DNA from: Pedobacter sp. ISL-64
GTDB taxonomy: Bacteria; Bacteroidota; Bacteroidia; Sphingobacteriales; Sphingobacteriaceae
NCBI RefSeq assembly: GCF_018613605.1
Contig: NZ_JAGGPU010000005.1
Coordinates: forward strand, 62,001 to 126,000
Reading direction: 5' to 3'
DNA length: 64,000 bases
Shown: positions 1 through 9,036 of the stretch, piece after piece
Layout: each line of letters opens with the position of its first letter
Position numbering within the stretch: position 1 is the first letter of the stretch
Notes under the pieces: model-generated
The model's input: only the letters and a program-made list of their open reading frames with translations
Told to the model about the DNA's origin: nothing
Databases searched by the model: none
Made by a program: the position numbers and the translations under genes

Positions 1-1116
1 AAACAGGGAAACCTGATCTTTAATGATGGCTTTCCCGACACCAGGATCGCTCCACTGGAACTATTGGCCCGAGAGTACCGCCGGATTGCATCTTACCATT
101 TTACTGATAGATTCCTGATGTATGGGCCCGAACAGGGATCAGAAAACCTACGCAGAGAACTGGCGTCATTCCTTTACGAAACAAGAGGGCTAAGGGCCGC
201 ACCAGAAGACATCCTGATCACCAGGGGTGCACAGATGGCGATCTTTTTGACCGCGCAGATCCTGCTCTCGGCAGGCGATGTAGTTATTGTAGGGGACCCA
301 GGCTACTCGGGTGCCAATGAAATTTTCCTGGAGGCCGGGGCAAAACTAGCCCTGGCCCCAGTAGATGACCATGGTATTGATATAAACAGCATTGAGGATA
401 TCTGCAAAAAGGAAAAAAAGGTGAGAATAGTTTATGTAATTCCGCACCACCATACCCCCACAACAGTAACCTTGAGTCCAGAGCGCCGTATGAGGCTACT
501 GGAGCTTGCCAGAAAATATAAATTTGCTGTTATCGAAGATGATTATGATTTCGACTTCCATTACGCAAGCAGTCCGATAATGCCTTTAGCAAGCGCAGAC
601 GATTATGGAAGCGTGATTTATATCGGTTCTTTCTGTAAAACCATCGCCCCAGGAATAAGAATGGGATTTATGGTTGCTCCAAAAAACCTTTTGCAGGAGG
701 CTTCGCTTTTAAGGAAACTCATCGACAGGCAGGGAGAACAATTGATGGAAGAGGCAATGGCCAACCTCTTAGCTAGTGGCGATATTAGTCGGCACCTCAA
801 AAAAGCAAACCGGCTTTACAAGCAGAGAAGAGATACCTTATGCAACCTTCTCGACGAACATTTAAAGGGCTATATGACCTTTAGGGTCCCTGATGGAGGT
901 TTTGCTGTCTGGATTACCTTCATGAAAGGAATTGACCCCATGCGGGTTGCCGAAAATGCATCTGAAATGGGGCTCACCATCAGCTCTGGCAAAGATTATT
1001 ATCATGATAAAACCAATTGGCAACCAAGCATCAGGTTGGGGTTTGCATCACTGAACAACGAAGAACTGTTCGAGGCTGTGATGCTTTTAAAAAAGGCAAT
1101 ATTCAAATTATCCTGA
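1..1116 (+). CDS. MocR-type PLP-dependent aminotransferase regulator, C-terminal part (5' end outside window)
   Basis: The reading frame is open from the first base, so the gene enters from the left and about 371 codons are visible. The fragment is a fold-type I aminotransferase domain: PDTRIAP and YGPEQGSENLR near its start, the conserved DPGYSG segment, the EDDYDFDFHY segment, and the PLP-binding lysine in GSFCKTIAPG at codon 213 of the visible part. In MocR/PdxR proteins this domain follows an N-terminal GntR winged helix, which would lie upstream of the window. These proteins usually regulate vitamin B6 or amino-acid genes, often divergent from their own gene; no target is visible here. 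A free-standing aminotransferase is less likely because the start of the domain matches the MocR linker region. The TTG at 64 is an internal codon and not the start. Confidence 0.85.
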   Translation, partial: KQGNLIFNDGFPDTRIAPLELLAREYRRIASYHFTDRFLMYGPEQGSENLRRELASFLYETRGLRAAPEDILITRGAQMAIFLTAQILLSAGDVVIVGDPGYSGANEIFLEAGAKLALAPVDDHGIDINSIEDICKKEKKVRIVYVIPHHHTPTTVTLSPERRMRLLELARKYKFAVIEDDYDFDFHYASSPIMPLASADDYGSVIYIGSFCKTIAPGIRMGFMVAPKNLLQEASLLRKLIDRQGEQLMEEAMANLLASGDISRHLKKANRLYKQRRDTLCNLLDEHLKGYMTFRVPDGGFAVWITFMKGIDPMRVAENASEMGLTISSGKDYYHDKTNWQPSIRLGFASLNNEELFEAVMLLKKAIFKLS

Positions 1117-1131
1117 GCGCTCAAATATAAA

Positions 1132-1314
1132 AATATAGAAGTAAAGGATTTAAATAGCAATTTACTTGCCGATGGAGATTCGGTTGTAGTGATGAAAACA
1201 TTGAAAGTCAGGGGCTCTTCCCTTCAGGTCAAAAAGGGCACAGTTGTAAGAAGAATCCGCCTTATGGAAAATGATGAAGAGGCTGACTGGTTACGCACCT
1301 TTTTAAAAGCATAA
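1132..1314 (+). pseudogene. PhnA/YjdM-like protein remnant
   Basis: In the frame just after the aminotransferase stop, codons 1138-1278 read like the C-terminal PhnA domain: [38 protein letters not shown]. The usual ATG of the short Bacteroidota form would fall at 1135, but the codon is ATA, and no other start precedes the domain. The end ([13 protein letters not shown], stop at 1312-1314) looks shortened by roughly a dozen residues compared with my memory of the family, in which a segment between the acidic stretch and the final LRTEFLKK is longer. Start loss plus internal deletion suggests a dead gene. The opposite strand of this stretch is also open (1224-1496), but that frame is mostly the antisense of this relic. 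Nothing recognisable lies at 1315-1609. Confidence 0.6.
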
Positions 1315-1609
1315 AATTCTTCAGGGCTCAACATTTTAGGCATTTTCGAGATATTGTCAACGGCATAAGAAACATCATTAAAAATCGCCGCAAGGGTATA
1401 TTCCTGTGTAAAAAATAATAGATTATACGAAAAATACATGAATACAGACCTGCTATCGATCTTGCCCCGCCAACTTAACCAGTCAAGATCAGTCAACCGA
1501 TCCGTTATTGACGCAAAGCACCGCTAATTTTATGCAACTGGTGCAACCTTACTTTTTTAAACCTGGTATAGTATAAACATGCGTATAGTGATATCAAGAT
1601 AGGCAGAGT

Positions 1610-2233
1610 CTATTTTCGCAGGCACCATGTTGTCATACTCCGCATGTTCTGCACAACAGTGGTCTTGATCGGCTCATGCAATGTAGCGCCAAGTTTCCGC
1701 GTCAATGTAAGCAGCGTTTCCTGATTGACCAGAAACCGCTCAGACCCATCGGGCAGGATATACCTGCCATTGCCCACAAAATGCAACGATGACTCAATGC
1801 CAATGTCTGATGCCAGTCTACAGAAAAAATAACCATCCTTTCTCAGCACCCGCCACATAGAACCCAACATCTTCTCGAAATGTTGCAGATTTCTGGCAAA
1901 GTGCAGTACTGCGCTGCTTATCACCAGATCAAAACTATTGTCCTCGAAAGGCAGCTCATCAATTTCTGCCACGACAAAATGATCAGTGGCCAAACCTTGT
2001 GCAAACTTCGACGCAAGTTGCTGAATTTCTGTAATCGCACCTGGATCTTGATCAACCCCAAACACTTCAAATCCCTGTTTCAGGAAGAAATGAACATTCC
2101 TTCCCCCACCACAGCCAGCATCTAAAATACGTTTACAGCCATTATAAGTGCCCTTTAATAGCTGATCAAAAAGATAAATATCGATATTCCCATAAAGCTC
2201 CTGTAGATCAGCCTGCCTGTTAAATCCGCTCAT
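1610..2233 (-). CDS. Class I SAM-dependent methyltransferase
   Basis: The 207-residue protein has the Rossmann-fold methyltransferase signature RILDAGCGGGRN (about residues 35-46), the acidic end of strand 2 in VFGVDQDP, and motif IV/V-like FDLVISSAVLHFA around residues 103-115. The closing LRKDGYFFCR segment is usual for Methyltransf_11/25 proteins. Its substrate cannot be told from the sequence. It is probably cytoplasmic, since no signal peptide or membrane segment is seen. The ATG at 2233 is the only good start. It is monocistronic: neighbours are a relic on the left and a small gene 180 bases upstream. Confidence 0.85.
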   Translation of the reverse strand: MSGFNRQADLQELYGNIDIYLFDQLLKGTYNGCKRILDAGCGGGRNVHFFLKQGFEVFGVDQDPGAITEIQQLASKFAQGLATDHFVVAEIDELPFEDNSFDLVISSAVLHFARNLQHFEKMLGSMWRVLRKDGYFFCRLASDIGIESSLHFVGNGRYILPDGSERFLVNQETLLTLTRKLGATLHEPIKTTVVQNMRSMTTWCLRK

Positions 2234-2415
2234 TCAACAAATCTAAAATTTTTAGGGGCGCAGAATTAAGTTTAAGGAAAAATTATTACTAAAATCCAGA
2301 GAACATTGACACCCGGCCTAACTTAGGCCTTGAAACGTACACAAAAAAGCCGCTCAAAAAAAAGAGGCAAGTTCGGCGGTTTACTTGTAGGGAATTGAAA
2401 ATTTTCTTTATAGGA

Positions 2416-2637
2416 TCATCCATTACGGATGGTCTGCGGGATCTTGGAAAGCTTAAGGTTGACATTCTTTTCTTTCAGGCGTCTTATTATCTCAATCTTC
2501 AGTACAACAGCTGACCCGCCATTTTCATCCTTGACAGGCTGTCCACCGGCTAAACATTCCAATTCCCCAAGCGGCGTATTCCTGTTGATATGTGTATAAG
2601 AATTCTTTAAATTTTCCCATGTTTTGTTCTCAGACAT
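2416..2637 (-). CDS. Small hypothetical protein (73 aa)
   Basis: I do not recognise this protein. It starts with MSENKTWENLKNSY, carries a glycine-rich centre (LAGGQPVKDENGGS) and ends in a basic, probably helical segment (RRLKEKNVNLKLSKI). It has no signal peptide, membrane segment or cysteine pair. The residue mix is ordinary for a soluble protein and the frame is not overlapped by a better candidate, which is the only support. It stands alone between the methyltransferase and the SusC leader region. Confidence 0.4.
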   Translation of the reverse strand: MSENKTWENLKNSYTHINRNTPLGELECLAGGQPVKDENGGSAVVLKIEIIRRLKEKNVNLKLSKIPQTIRNG

Positions 2638-3262
2638 AAAAGCTTATGCAACTGTCAAGCAAGTTCATTCTCCTACAGCTAACCAAATAAAAACATCCTT
2701 CTATTAAGCTTAAATAGACAGCAAAAAAATACAGCTCACAAAACTAAAAAATACATGATATACTTATGTATACTACATTTTTAGTAATTTAACAAAACTG
2801 TATTCCAAATAACGAGTTATGAGATACACCAAAGCCATTTTAGTCTTTCCCTTCCTAGCAGTTACCTTAATACTTTTTGACGGGGAACAAAAAGTTGATG
2901 AAGCAAAGCATGGTACAGGACGACCATCTATTGCAATGAAGAACCGTACATGGTGTAAAGAGAATATAGTGTACCGGACTTATTCCCGAAGCTTTAAAGT
3001 GGCGCTGACGAGCTGAACGGACTTATTTCCAACCGGATTACATTAAAAGAGCACAGCACCGATGTTTTACCTTGTCAATCTGTAGTGCGATGCGCTGTAC
3101 AAAACCCGGCCCATCGCCCAATGATCATCAATACCTAATCCCATTAAATAACTAACTAAAACTAAATATCATGAACAAGATCAGAAAGAACAAATCACCC
3201 TAGCTTACAGGCAACCTTTTAAAAGCAGTTAATTTTTTTCTAACCAAAATAATAAATCAGTT
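2638..3262. other. Long gene-poor leader region upstream of the first SusC
   Basis: There is no convincing gene in these 625 bases. A 65-codon frame at 2819-3016 (+) starts with a hydrophobic MRYTKAILVFPFLAVTLILF but then runs into low-credibility sequence; another open frame continues at 2998-3138, so a frameshifted relic of a small secreted protein is possible. A ten-codon ORF (MNKIRKNKSP, 3171-3203) begins 92 bases before the SusC start and could be a leader peptide or chance. An inverted repeat TATAC-TTAT-GTATA lies at 2759-2772. Confidence 0.35.
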
Positions 3263-6200
3263 ATGAACATTACTTTACCAAAAGGCAATCGGCCTGTTTT
3301 ATCAAACAGGCCCGGGTTGTATTCTTTACGGAAACTTATTATGATAAGTTGCTGCATGCTGTTCATCAGCGCATCGGCTTTTGCACAAAGTGTAGTTAGG
3401 GGCATAGTGCTCGACAGCGATAAATTGCCGATGGCCGGTGTAACCGTCCAGGTGAAACCAGGTACAGCCAAAGCACAGACAGATCCTGAGGGTAAGTATT
3501 CCATTACCGTCCCCTCTGGCTCTGCGCAGCTTGCTTTCAGCTTTGTTGGTATGGAAACACAAACCGTAAGTATCAATAACCAAACCGTAATCAATATCAC
3601 TATGGCGTCCCTAAATAACCTGGAAGCAGTAGTGGTGGTTGGGTATGCATCGGTGAGGAAAAGCGATTTAACCGGGGCTGCTACAACCGTTTCGGCTAAA
3701 GATTTTAATAAAGGGCCGCTAAATGCCCCTGATCAGTTAATTCAGGGCAAAGTTGCCGGTGTACAGATGATAAACAATAGCGGTCAACCGGGTGGGGCTT
3801 CAACAGTACGTATCAGGGGAAATTCTGCAATAACGGGTACCGGACAGCCATTGTATGTCGTAGATGGTGTCGCATTGGATGGCAGGTCTGCCAGGCCATC
3901 TACCAATGCGGGTGTAGCGGGCTTAACTGCCAGTGCCGGTACGGGTACCACTCCTGACGGCAACCCGCTGAATTTTATCAATCCGGCTGATATCGAATCG
4001 ATGGAAATCCTGAAAGATGCATCGGCAACCGCAATTTATGGTTCGCGCGCTGCATATGGCGTGGTGCTGATTACCACCAAAAGAGGAAAATCAGGTGAAA
4101 CCAAAATCGACATCAGCGCATCAGCAGGCGTTGGCAGTATAGCCAGAAAAGTAGATGTTTTAACCGGTGATGAATACCGCGCGGCTTTAAAAAAATATAA
4201 CCTCACCACCGGCGATTTCGGTAGTAATGTAGATGCATTGGATGCCATTACCCGTACAGCTTACAACCAAAATTATTCTGTAGGGATAAGCGGGGGCAAT
4301 AATGGAAACACTTTCCGCGCTTCTTTGGGCTATCAGGATCAGCAGGGAATCATTAAATCAACGGATTTTAAAAAGTACAGTGCAGGCTTTAACGGTAATT
4401 TTAAATTTCTGGAAAGTAAAAAACTGGGGCTGGATGTAAACATGATCAGCAATCAGTATTTAGAAAATATAGCACCGATCACTACGGATGCGGGCTTTAC
4501 AGGAAGTCTGATCAGTCAGGCCTTGTCCTGGAACCCAACACAGTCGTTTTACAAACCAGATGGCAGTCTGTTTATCGATTATGGGTCTACAACCATAAAC
4601 CCACTTGCTGCCCTGGCTGCAAATAGCGATAAGACCAAGGTATCTACCATTTTGGGCAGTATTTCTCCGTATTACAAAATTGCCCCATGGCTGGAGTACC
4701 GGATGCTGGCGAGCGTAAATTACAGTAGCGGGATAAGGAGAGCGTCGACAAGAAGTTTTCTTAATTTACAGGGCATACAGCCAGACGGTAATTTTCTTGG
4801 CGGTTTTGCGAGTTATTCAACTACAGAACTCATCACACAGCAGTTTACAAATACATTGAATTTTAACAAAGAAGTTGTAAACAAACTGAATCTAAATGCC
4901 ATCATCGGTTATGAATATTCCAGTTTCATAAACAAAGGCACAATCAATACCGCTACAGGCTTTGGGGATATCGCGGCAGATTATACGGATGCATTCCAGA
5001 CTACTGCGCCTGCAAACCGTACATTAGCAGCCTTTAACAATCCCACAACCGAATTACAGTCTTATTTTGCAAGGGCAATCTTCAATTACGATAGTAAATA
5101 TATATTAACAGCTACTTTCAGGGCAGATGGTTCGACCAAATTCGGAAAATCCAACCGTTATGGTTATTTCCCGTCGTTTGCTGCTGCCTGGGACATCAAA
5201 AAAGAAGCATTCCTTAGTGATGCCGACTGGTTAGACCAACTCAAATTCAGGGTTGGCTATGGCAAAACCGGTAACCAGGATTTTCCATCAGGATCTGCAC
5301 AACAACGTTATGATTTTGGCAACACCAACGGCCAGCCGACCTTAATTGCCATTAACAATGCAAATCCGAACCTAAAATGGCAATCTGATAAGCAGACAAA
5401 TGTTGGGATTGATTTTGGTTTTCTGGGAAATAAGCTTACCGGATCTATCGATTATTTTAACAAAACCACTAACGACCTGTTGTTTCCCCAGATTTCGTTC
5501 GTACCTGCAGTGGGTGGCAATGTACCTACATGGGTAAATTTACCAGGGCAGATCATCAATAAAGGGCTTGAGTTGAGCCTTAATGGAACGATTATCGACA
5601 ACGACAACATTACATGGAGTTTAGCCGGTAATGCAACTTTCATTAAAAATAAAGTCCAGAACATATCGGGAATTATCAAAACAGGTGCACTAAACGGTCA
5701 GGGTTTGAGCGGGGTAACTACTGAGGTAATCCAAAACGGCTTGCCATTGTTTGCAATGGTTACCAGGCAGTATAACGGGTTAGACGCAAATGGATTCTCC
5801 CTGTATACCGATGACGGTTTTACCAATTATTATGTAGGCAACCCCAACCCTAAGGTAATTATGGGATTAAGCACAAATGTAAGGTATAAGAAACTTTCTT
5901 TTTCAGCCAACTTTAATGGCGCATTTGGTCAGAGCATTTACAATAACACAGCAAATTCAGTGTTGGCTATTTCAAATTTAGGTACGCGCAATATTTCATC
6001 AGCCCTGGTCAGCCTACCTGTTGCAGAATCGCTCGCCAACCCTATCGCAGCATCTTCGAGGTACATCGAAAAAGGAGACTACGTCAAACTGGCTAATGCA
6101 ACCATCAGTTATAATATCGGTAATATCGGCAGGTCGATCAAATCCCTGAACATCTATGTTAACGGCCAGAACCTTTTTGTTATTACCAACTATACGGGTT

Positions 6201-6316
6201 TCGATCCTGAGGTAAACGTAAACAAAAGTGTAAGTGGGGTACCATCGGCCGGTATAGATTATACTGCCTACCCTACTGCCAGGACTTTCAATTTTGGTGT
6301 TAATTTTTCTCTTTAA
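3263..6316 (+). CDS. SusC/RagA-family TonB-linked outer-membrane transporter
   Basis: This 1017-residue protein imports oligosaccharides, or other ligands captured by the partner SusD, across the outer membrane using TonB energy. After a long N-terminus with a signal peptide ending near SASAFAQ (about residue 42) comes a carboxypeptidase-D-like regulatory domain (GIVLDSDKLPMAGVTVQV to about residue 120), the TonB-box-like VVVVGYAS, and the plug with IRGNSAITGTGQPLYVVDGV and MEILKDASATAIYGSRAAYGVVLITTKRG split over residues 185-275. The rest is the barrel, ending in FNFGVNFSL with a terminal aromatic-hydrophobic pattern. The plug has a Ser/Thr/Gly-rich insertion (about residues 207-235) seen in a subset of SusC proteins. 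SusD follows 17 bases downstream. No functional hydrolase is linked to the pair; only a GH65-like relic follows. Confidence 0.93.
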   Translation: MNITLPKGNRPVLSNRPGLYSLRKLIMISCCMLFISASAFAQSVVRGIVLDSDKLPMAGVTVQVKPGTAKAQTDPEGKYSITVPSGSAQLAFSFVGMETQTVSINNQTVINITMASLNNLEAVVVVGYASVRKSDLTGAATTVSAKDFNKGPLNAPDQLIQGKVAGVQMINNSGQPGGASTVRIRGNSAITGTGQPLYVVDGVALDGRSARPSTNAGVAGLTASAGTGTTPDGNPLNFINPADIESMEILKDASATAIYGSRAAYGVVLITTKRGKSGETKIDISASAGVGSIARKVDVLTGDEYRAALKKYNLTTGDFGSNVDALDAITRTAYNQNYSVGISGGNNGNTFRASLGYQDQQGIIKSTDFKKYSAGFNGNFKFLESKKLGLDVNMISNQYLENIAPITTDAGFTGSLISQALSWNPTQSFYKPDGSLFIDYGSTTINPLAALAANSDKTKVSTILGSISPYYKIAPWLEYRMLASVNYSSGIRRASTRSFLNLQGIQPDGNFLGGFASYSTTELITQQFTNTLNFNKEVVNKLNLNAIIGYEYSSFINKGTINTATGFGDIAADYTDAFQTTAPANRTLAAFNNPTTELQSYFARAIFNYDSKYILTATFRADGSTKFGKSNRYGYFPSFAAAWDIKKEAFLSDADWLDQLKFRVGYGKTGNQDFPSGSAQQRYDFGNTNGQPTLIAINNANPNLKWQSDKQTNVGIDFGFLGNKLTGSIDYFNKTTNDLLFPQISFVPAVGGNVPTWVNLPGQIINKGLELSLNGTIIDNDNITWSLAGNATFIKNKVQNISGIIKTGALNGQGLSGVTTEVIQNGLPLFAMVTRQYNGLDANGFSLYTDDGFTNYYVGNPNPKVIMGLSTNVRYKKLSFSANFNGAFGQSIYNNTANSVLAISNLGTRNISSALVSLPVAESLANPIAASSRYIEKGDYVKLANATISYNIGNIGRSIKSLNIYVNGQNLFVITNYTGFDPEVNVNKSVSGVPSAGIDYTAYPTARTFNFGVNFSL

Positions 6317-6333
6317 TTTTTAATCACAAGGAC

Positions 6334-7842
6334 ATGAAAAATAAAAGTATTATCGGTTTTGTAGCGGTTGCCTTAAGTTTATCGGGCTGTACCAAACTAA
6401 ACGAGGACCTGAACGGCCAGGTCGGCACTTCAGGGGTAACATCAGGAAATGTTGCAAGCGTATTGGGCGCAAGTTATGCAGCCATGATAGGTCCTTATCA
6501 GGCCCCTTGGAACTGGTCTGCCCTACAGGAAGTAACCTCAGATGAGGCAATTGTACCTACACGTGCCGGCGACTGGGATGATAACGGTGCATGGCGTTCC
6601 CTGCATCTGCATAAGTGGGCGCCGGACCATTCCAGGATATCGGATGTATTCAGGGATTTAAACAGTATCAGCTACGTTGCAACAAGTGTTTTAGGCAGCA
6701 GTCCAACGCCCAGCCAGGCGGCACAGGCCCGTTTCTTGCGTGCCTTCTCGCAATTTTCGATACTGGATGGATGGGGACAGGTGCCTTACCGGGATGCCGG
6801 TGAAGATGTAACCAAGCCCTCACGTGTTAGAAATGCAGCTGACGAGATTAATTATCTGATCAGCGAATTAACAGCCATCATCCCGGATCTGCCTGCTGGT
6901 CCGGCGAATGTTGCAAATAAAAACGCCGCGAGGACACTGTTGATGAAAGTATACCTGAACAAAGGGGCATTTTTAAACCGTACAGCACCAACTTTTGATG
7001 CAGCCGACATGGCAAAGGTGATATCGCTTGCAGACGAAATCGCCTTAGGCGGCTACACACTCTCGGCAAATTATTTTGATAATTTTGCACCTACCAATGA
7101 TATGCTATCGAAAGAAAATATATTTACAGCGCAGAATATTGCAGGGTCTTCAGGAAGCGATCTGGATGGGATGTGGAAATGCACAACACACTATAATCAG
7201 AATCCGAACGGCTATAATGGTTTTTCTACATTATCCAACTTCTATAATAAATTCGAAGCAGCCGATCAAAGAAGAGGCGGAAGCTATGCAGGCCAGACCA
7301 ATATCTCTGGGATCAGGATAGGTTTTTTGGTAGGCCAACAGGTAGATCAGAACGGTGTTGCACTAAAAGACAGGAAAGGAAATCCCTTGGCCTTTACCCC
7401 CGAGGTAAGCATTATAGAACGTGATCCCAACCACCTGGAAGTTGCCGGGATAAGAGTAATCAAATATCCCATTGACTACGCCAATACCGGATCAAAAAAA
7501 CCGGATAATGACTGGGTTTATTTCCGTTATGCCGATGTACTGTTAATGAAAGCTGAAGCGCAGTTGCGCACTTCGCAGGCGGCACAGGCACTCCTTACCG
7601 TTAATCTGATCAGGGCCACCAGGGGCGCTTCGGCATTTACCGCCCTGAACCTTGATAATCTCCTTGATGAAAGGGGAAGAGAACTTTATTGGGAAAGCTT
7701 TAGGAGACAGGACCTGATCCGCTTTGGGAAATTCCTGGCTGCCTGGCAGGAAAAACCTGCCAGTGAATCCAAATACCTGGTATTCCCCATTCCTGATAAC
7801 CAACTTGGAAACCCGAACCTCATTCAAAACCCGGGCTATTAA
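6334..7842 (+). CDS. SusD/RagB-family nutrient-binding outer-membrane lipoprotein
   Basis: The 502-residue protein is the surface lid of the SusC transporter encoded just upstream. It has a type II signal with lipobox LSGC (Cys about residue 19) followed by TKLNEDLNG. The body has the SusD pattern: FLRAFSQFSILDGWGQVPYRD, helical repeats with ARTLLMKVYLNKGAFLN, the YFRYADVLLMKAEAQLR segment, LLDERGRELYWESFRRQDLIRFG, and the terminal IPDNQLGNPNLIQNPGY. A Shine-Dalgarno-like AAGGA lies 5 bases before the ATG. Ligand unknown. Confidence 0.93.
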   Translation: MKNKSIIGFVAVALSLSGCTKLNEDLNGQVGTSGVTSGNVASVLGASYAAMIGPYQAPWNWSALQEVTSDEAIVPTRAGDWDDNGAWRSLHLHKWAPDHSRISDVFRDLNSISYVATSVLGSSPTPSQAAQARFLRAFSQFSILDGWGQVPYRDAGEDVTKPSRVRNAADEINYLISELTAIIPDLPAGPANVANKNAARTLLMKVYLNKGAFLNRTAPTFDAADMAKVISLADEIALGGYTLSANYFDNFAPTNDMLSKENIFTAQNIAGSSGSDLDGMWKCTTHYNQNPNGYNGFSTLSNFYNKFEAADQRRGGSYAGQTNISGIRIGFLVGQQVDQNGVALKDRKGNPLAFTPEVSIIERDPNHLEVAGIRVIKYPIDYANTGSKKPDNDWVYFRYADVLLMKAEAQLRTSQAAQALLTVNLIRATRGASAFTALNLDNLLDERGRELYWESFRRQDLIRFGKFLAAWQEKPASESKYLVFPIPDNQLGNPNLIQNPGY

Positions 7843-7852
7843 TTTTTTTTTT

Positions 7853-7886
7853 GCGGATAAGCCTGATCGATTTCAGGCTTATCCGC
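7853..7886 (+). terminator. Hairpin after susD
   Basis: Perfect 14-bp inverted repeat GCGGATAAGCCTGA (7853-7866) and its complement (7873-7886) with a 6-base loop, 10 bases after the SusD stop. The T-run lies before the hairpin (7843-7852) and only TTTG follows, so this is not a textbook U-tailed terminator; it may stabilise the susCD mRNA 3' end or attenuate the decayed gene starting at 7902. Confidence 0.6.
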
Positions 7887-7901
7887 TTTGTAACCTGCAT
7901 C

Positions 7902-8060
7902 ATGATCGAAACAAGATTAACCGTGATGAGCGTATTAGTATTTTTTCTTCCGGCGACCAGCTTTACATTTTGTTCGAAGGCACAGTACTCATGGAAGGTC
8001 AAGGCCGAAAAGATCGATCCCACTAATTATTACGGTGTAACTGTACAAATGGTATCGTAG
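7902..8060 (+). pseudogene. 5' relic of a GH65-like (maltose/kojibiose phosphorylase type) gene
   Basis: An ATG 15 bases after the hairpin opens a frame with a plausible signal peptide (MSVLVFFLPATSFTF...AQ) followed by SWKVKAEKIDPTNYYGVTV. In secreted GH65 proteins of Bacteroidota, as I recall them, the N-terminus continues with a segment like ANGMIGI. Here the frame ends after VTVQMVS, but the +1 frame at 8044 reads NGIVGI, so a short indel has broken the gene. Homology is lost a few codons later and the sequence to 8208 holds nothing else I recognise. The catalytic domain is absent. The relic suggests the SusC/SusD pair once had an alpha-glucoside-type enzyme. The family assignment rests on about 25 residues. 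Confidence 0.5.
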
Positions 8061-8208
8061 GTATTGGTAATTCCTATTTTTTAAATAGCCAACCCGTGTC
8101 AAGACCTTGCTGGTTAAAATCTTATTTTTCCGATATTTCCCTCCAACCTTGTTCTTCAACACTTTTTTGAAATTCACCATTGCCTAAAGGTAGAAGCATT
8201 TTTCACCT

Positions 8209-8955
8209 TTAAGCTTTCAGGCTCATACCCCCGTCCATTACGATTTCCGCACCGGTAATATAAGCGGCAGCATCACCGCAGAAGAAGGTAACCATTTTGG
8301 CCACATCCTCAGATTTTCCGATTTTGCCGAGCGGAATGCGGCCGATCATCCATTGGTTAATGTCTGCTAACTGTTCTTCGCTAAGCCCCATTTTGTTCAT
8401 AATTTCTGTAGCTATAGGGCCAGGGCTCACACTGTTCACGCGGATCTGGCGCGGTGCAAGTTCTACCGCTGCAATGCGCATTACCGAGTTTAGTGCTGCT
8501 TTGCTTGAAGAGTAGATTGAACTGCTCGCCCCGTCCATGTGTGCAGTGTTTGAAGAAAGGAATACCACAGAACCGCCATCATTCAGCAATGGGATAAATT
8601 TGCTCAGAGTAAAATAAGCGCCTTTAAAATTGATATCAAAAATCTTGTCAAAAACTTTTTCAGTAGCATCCTCAATGCTGCTCTGCTCTACTACGCCCGC
8701 GTTAATAAACAAGATGTCAATTTTATCGAAGATTGTTTCTACCTCGCTGGCCAATCTTTCTATTGCCGTGATCTGGCTCTGATCGGCTACCAAACCTATC
8801 ACACCAAGGTCTGCGGCAGCCTTTTCAACGGCATCTTTTCTTCTTCCAGTAATGATTACCTCTGCACCCATTGCTTTTAATTCTTTAGCTGTAGCATATC
8901 CGATGCCACTGTTTCCGCCGGTTATCAGCGCTTTTTTTCCTATTAAATTGTTCAT
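8209..8955 (-). CDS. SDR-family NAD(P)-dependent oxidoreductase
   Basis: This 248-residue classical short-chain dehydrogenase/reductase has the cofactor motif TGGNSGIG (residues 12-19), NAG (85-87), a catalytic serine in VFLSS (about 135), and YSSSK giving Tyr148 and Lys152. GRRKD after strand 2 suggests NADPH preference (inference). The frame is open 47 codons further upstream, but ATG 8955 gives the normal family start (MNNLIGKKALITGG) and leaves room for the promoter; the longer version would run through the operator and the divergent gene. A -7 box (TATTTTTG on the minus strand, 8980-8987) sits 24 bases upstream. It is divergent from an HxlR regulator that probably controls it. Substrate unknown. 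Confidence 0.9.
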   Translation of the reverse strand: MNNLIGKKALITGGNSGIGYATAKELKAMGAEVIITGRRKDAVEKAAADLGVIGLVADQSQITAIERLASEVETIFDKIDILFINAGVVEQSSIEDATEKVFDKIFDINFKGAYFTLSKFIPLLNDGGSVVFLSSNTAHMDGASSSIYSSSKAALNSVMRIAAVELAPRQIRVNSVSPGPIATEIMNKMGLSEEQLADINQWMIGRIPLGKIGKSEDVAKMVTFFCGDAAAYITGAEIVMDGGMSLKA

Positions 8956-8979
8956 GATAAAAAAATAATTTTGTACCGA

Positions 8980-9030
8980 CAAAAATATAGCAATATTGAT
9001 ATACTTTTGTAACCAGTATAACAGAGTATA
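8980..9030. promoter_or_regulatory. Divergent promoter and HxlR operator
   Basis: The gap between the SDR and HxlR genes holds two near-perfect Bacteroidota -7 boxes (TATTTTTG on minus, 8980-8987; TACTTTTG on plus, 9002-9009) and three copies of one half-site: TATACT at 9000-9005, then AGTATA at 9015-9020 and 9025-9030. The first two form an inverted repeat, and the second and third are in direct phase exactly 10 bp apart. The sites overlap or flank both -7 boxes, as expected for autoregulation by a dimeric winged-helix regulator. Operator function is inference. Confidence 0.55.
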
Positions 9031-9036
9031 CCAGTA

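Noticed and set aside
1224-1496. 90-codon open frame on the minus strand
   Set aside because: Most of it is the antisense of the PhnA-like relic. The remaining part has no recognisable domain and no neighbours supporting it.
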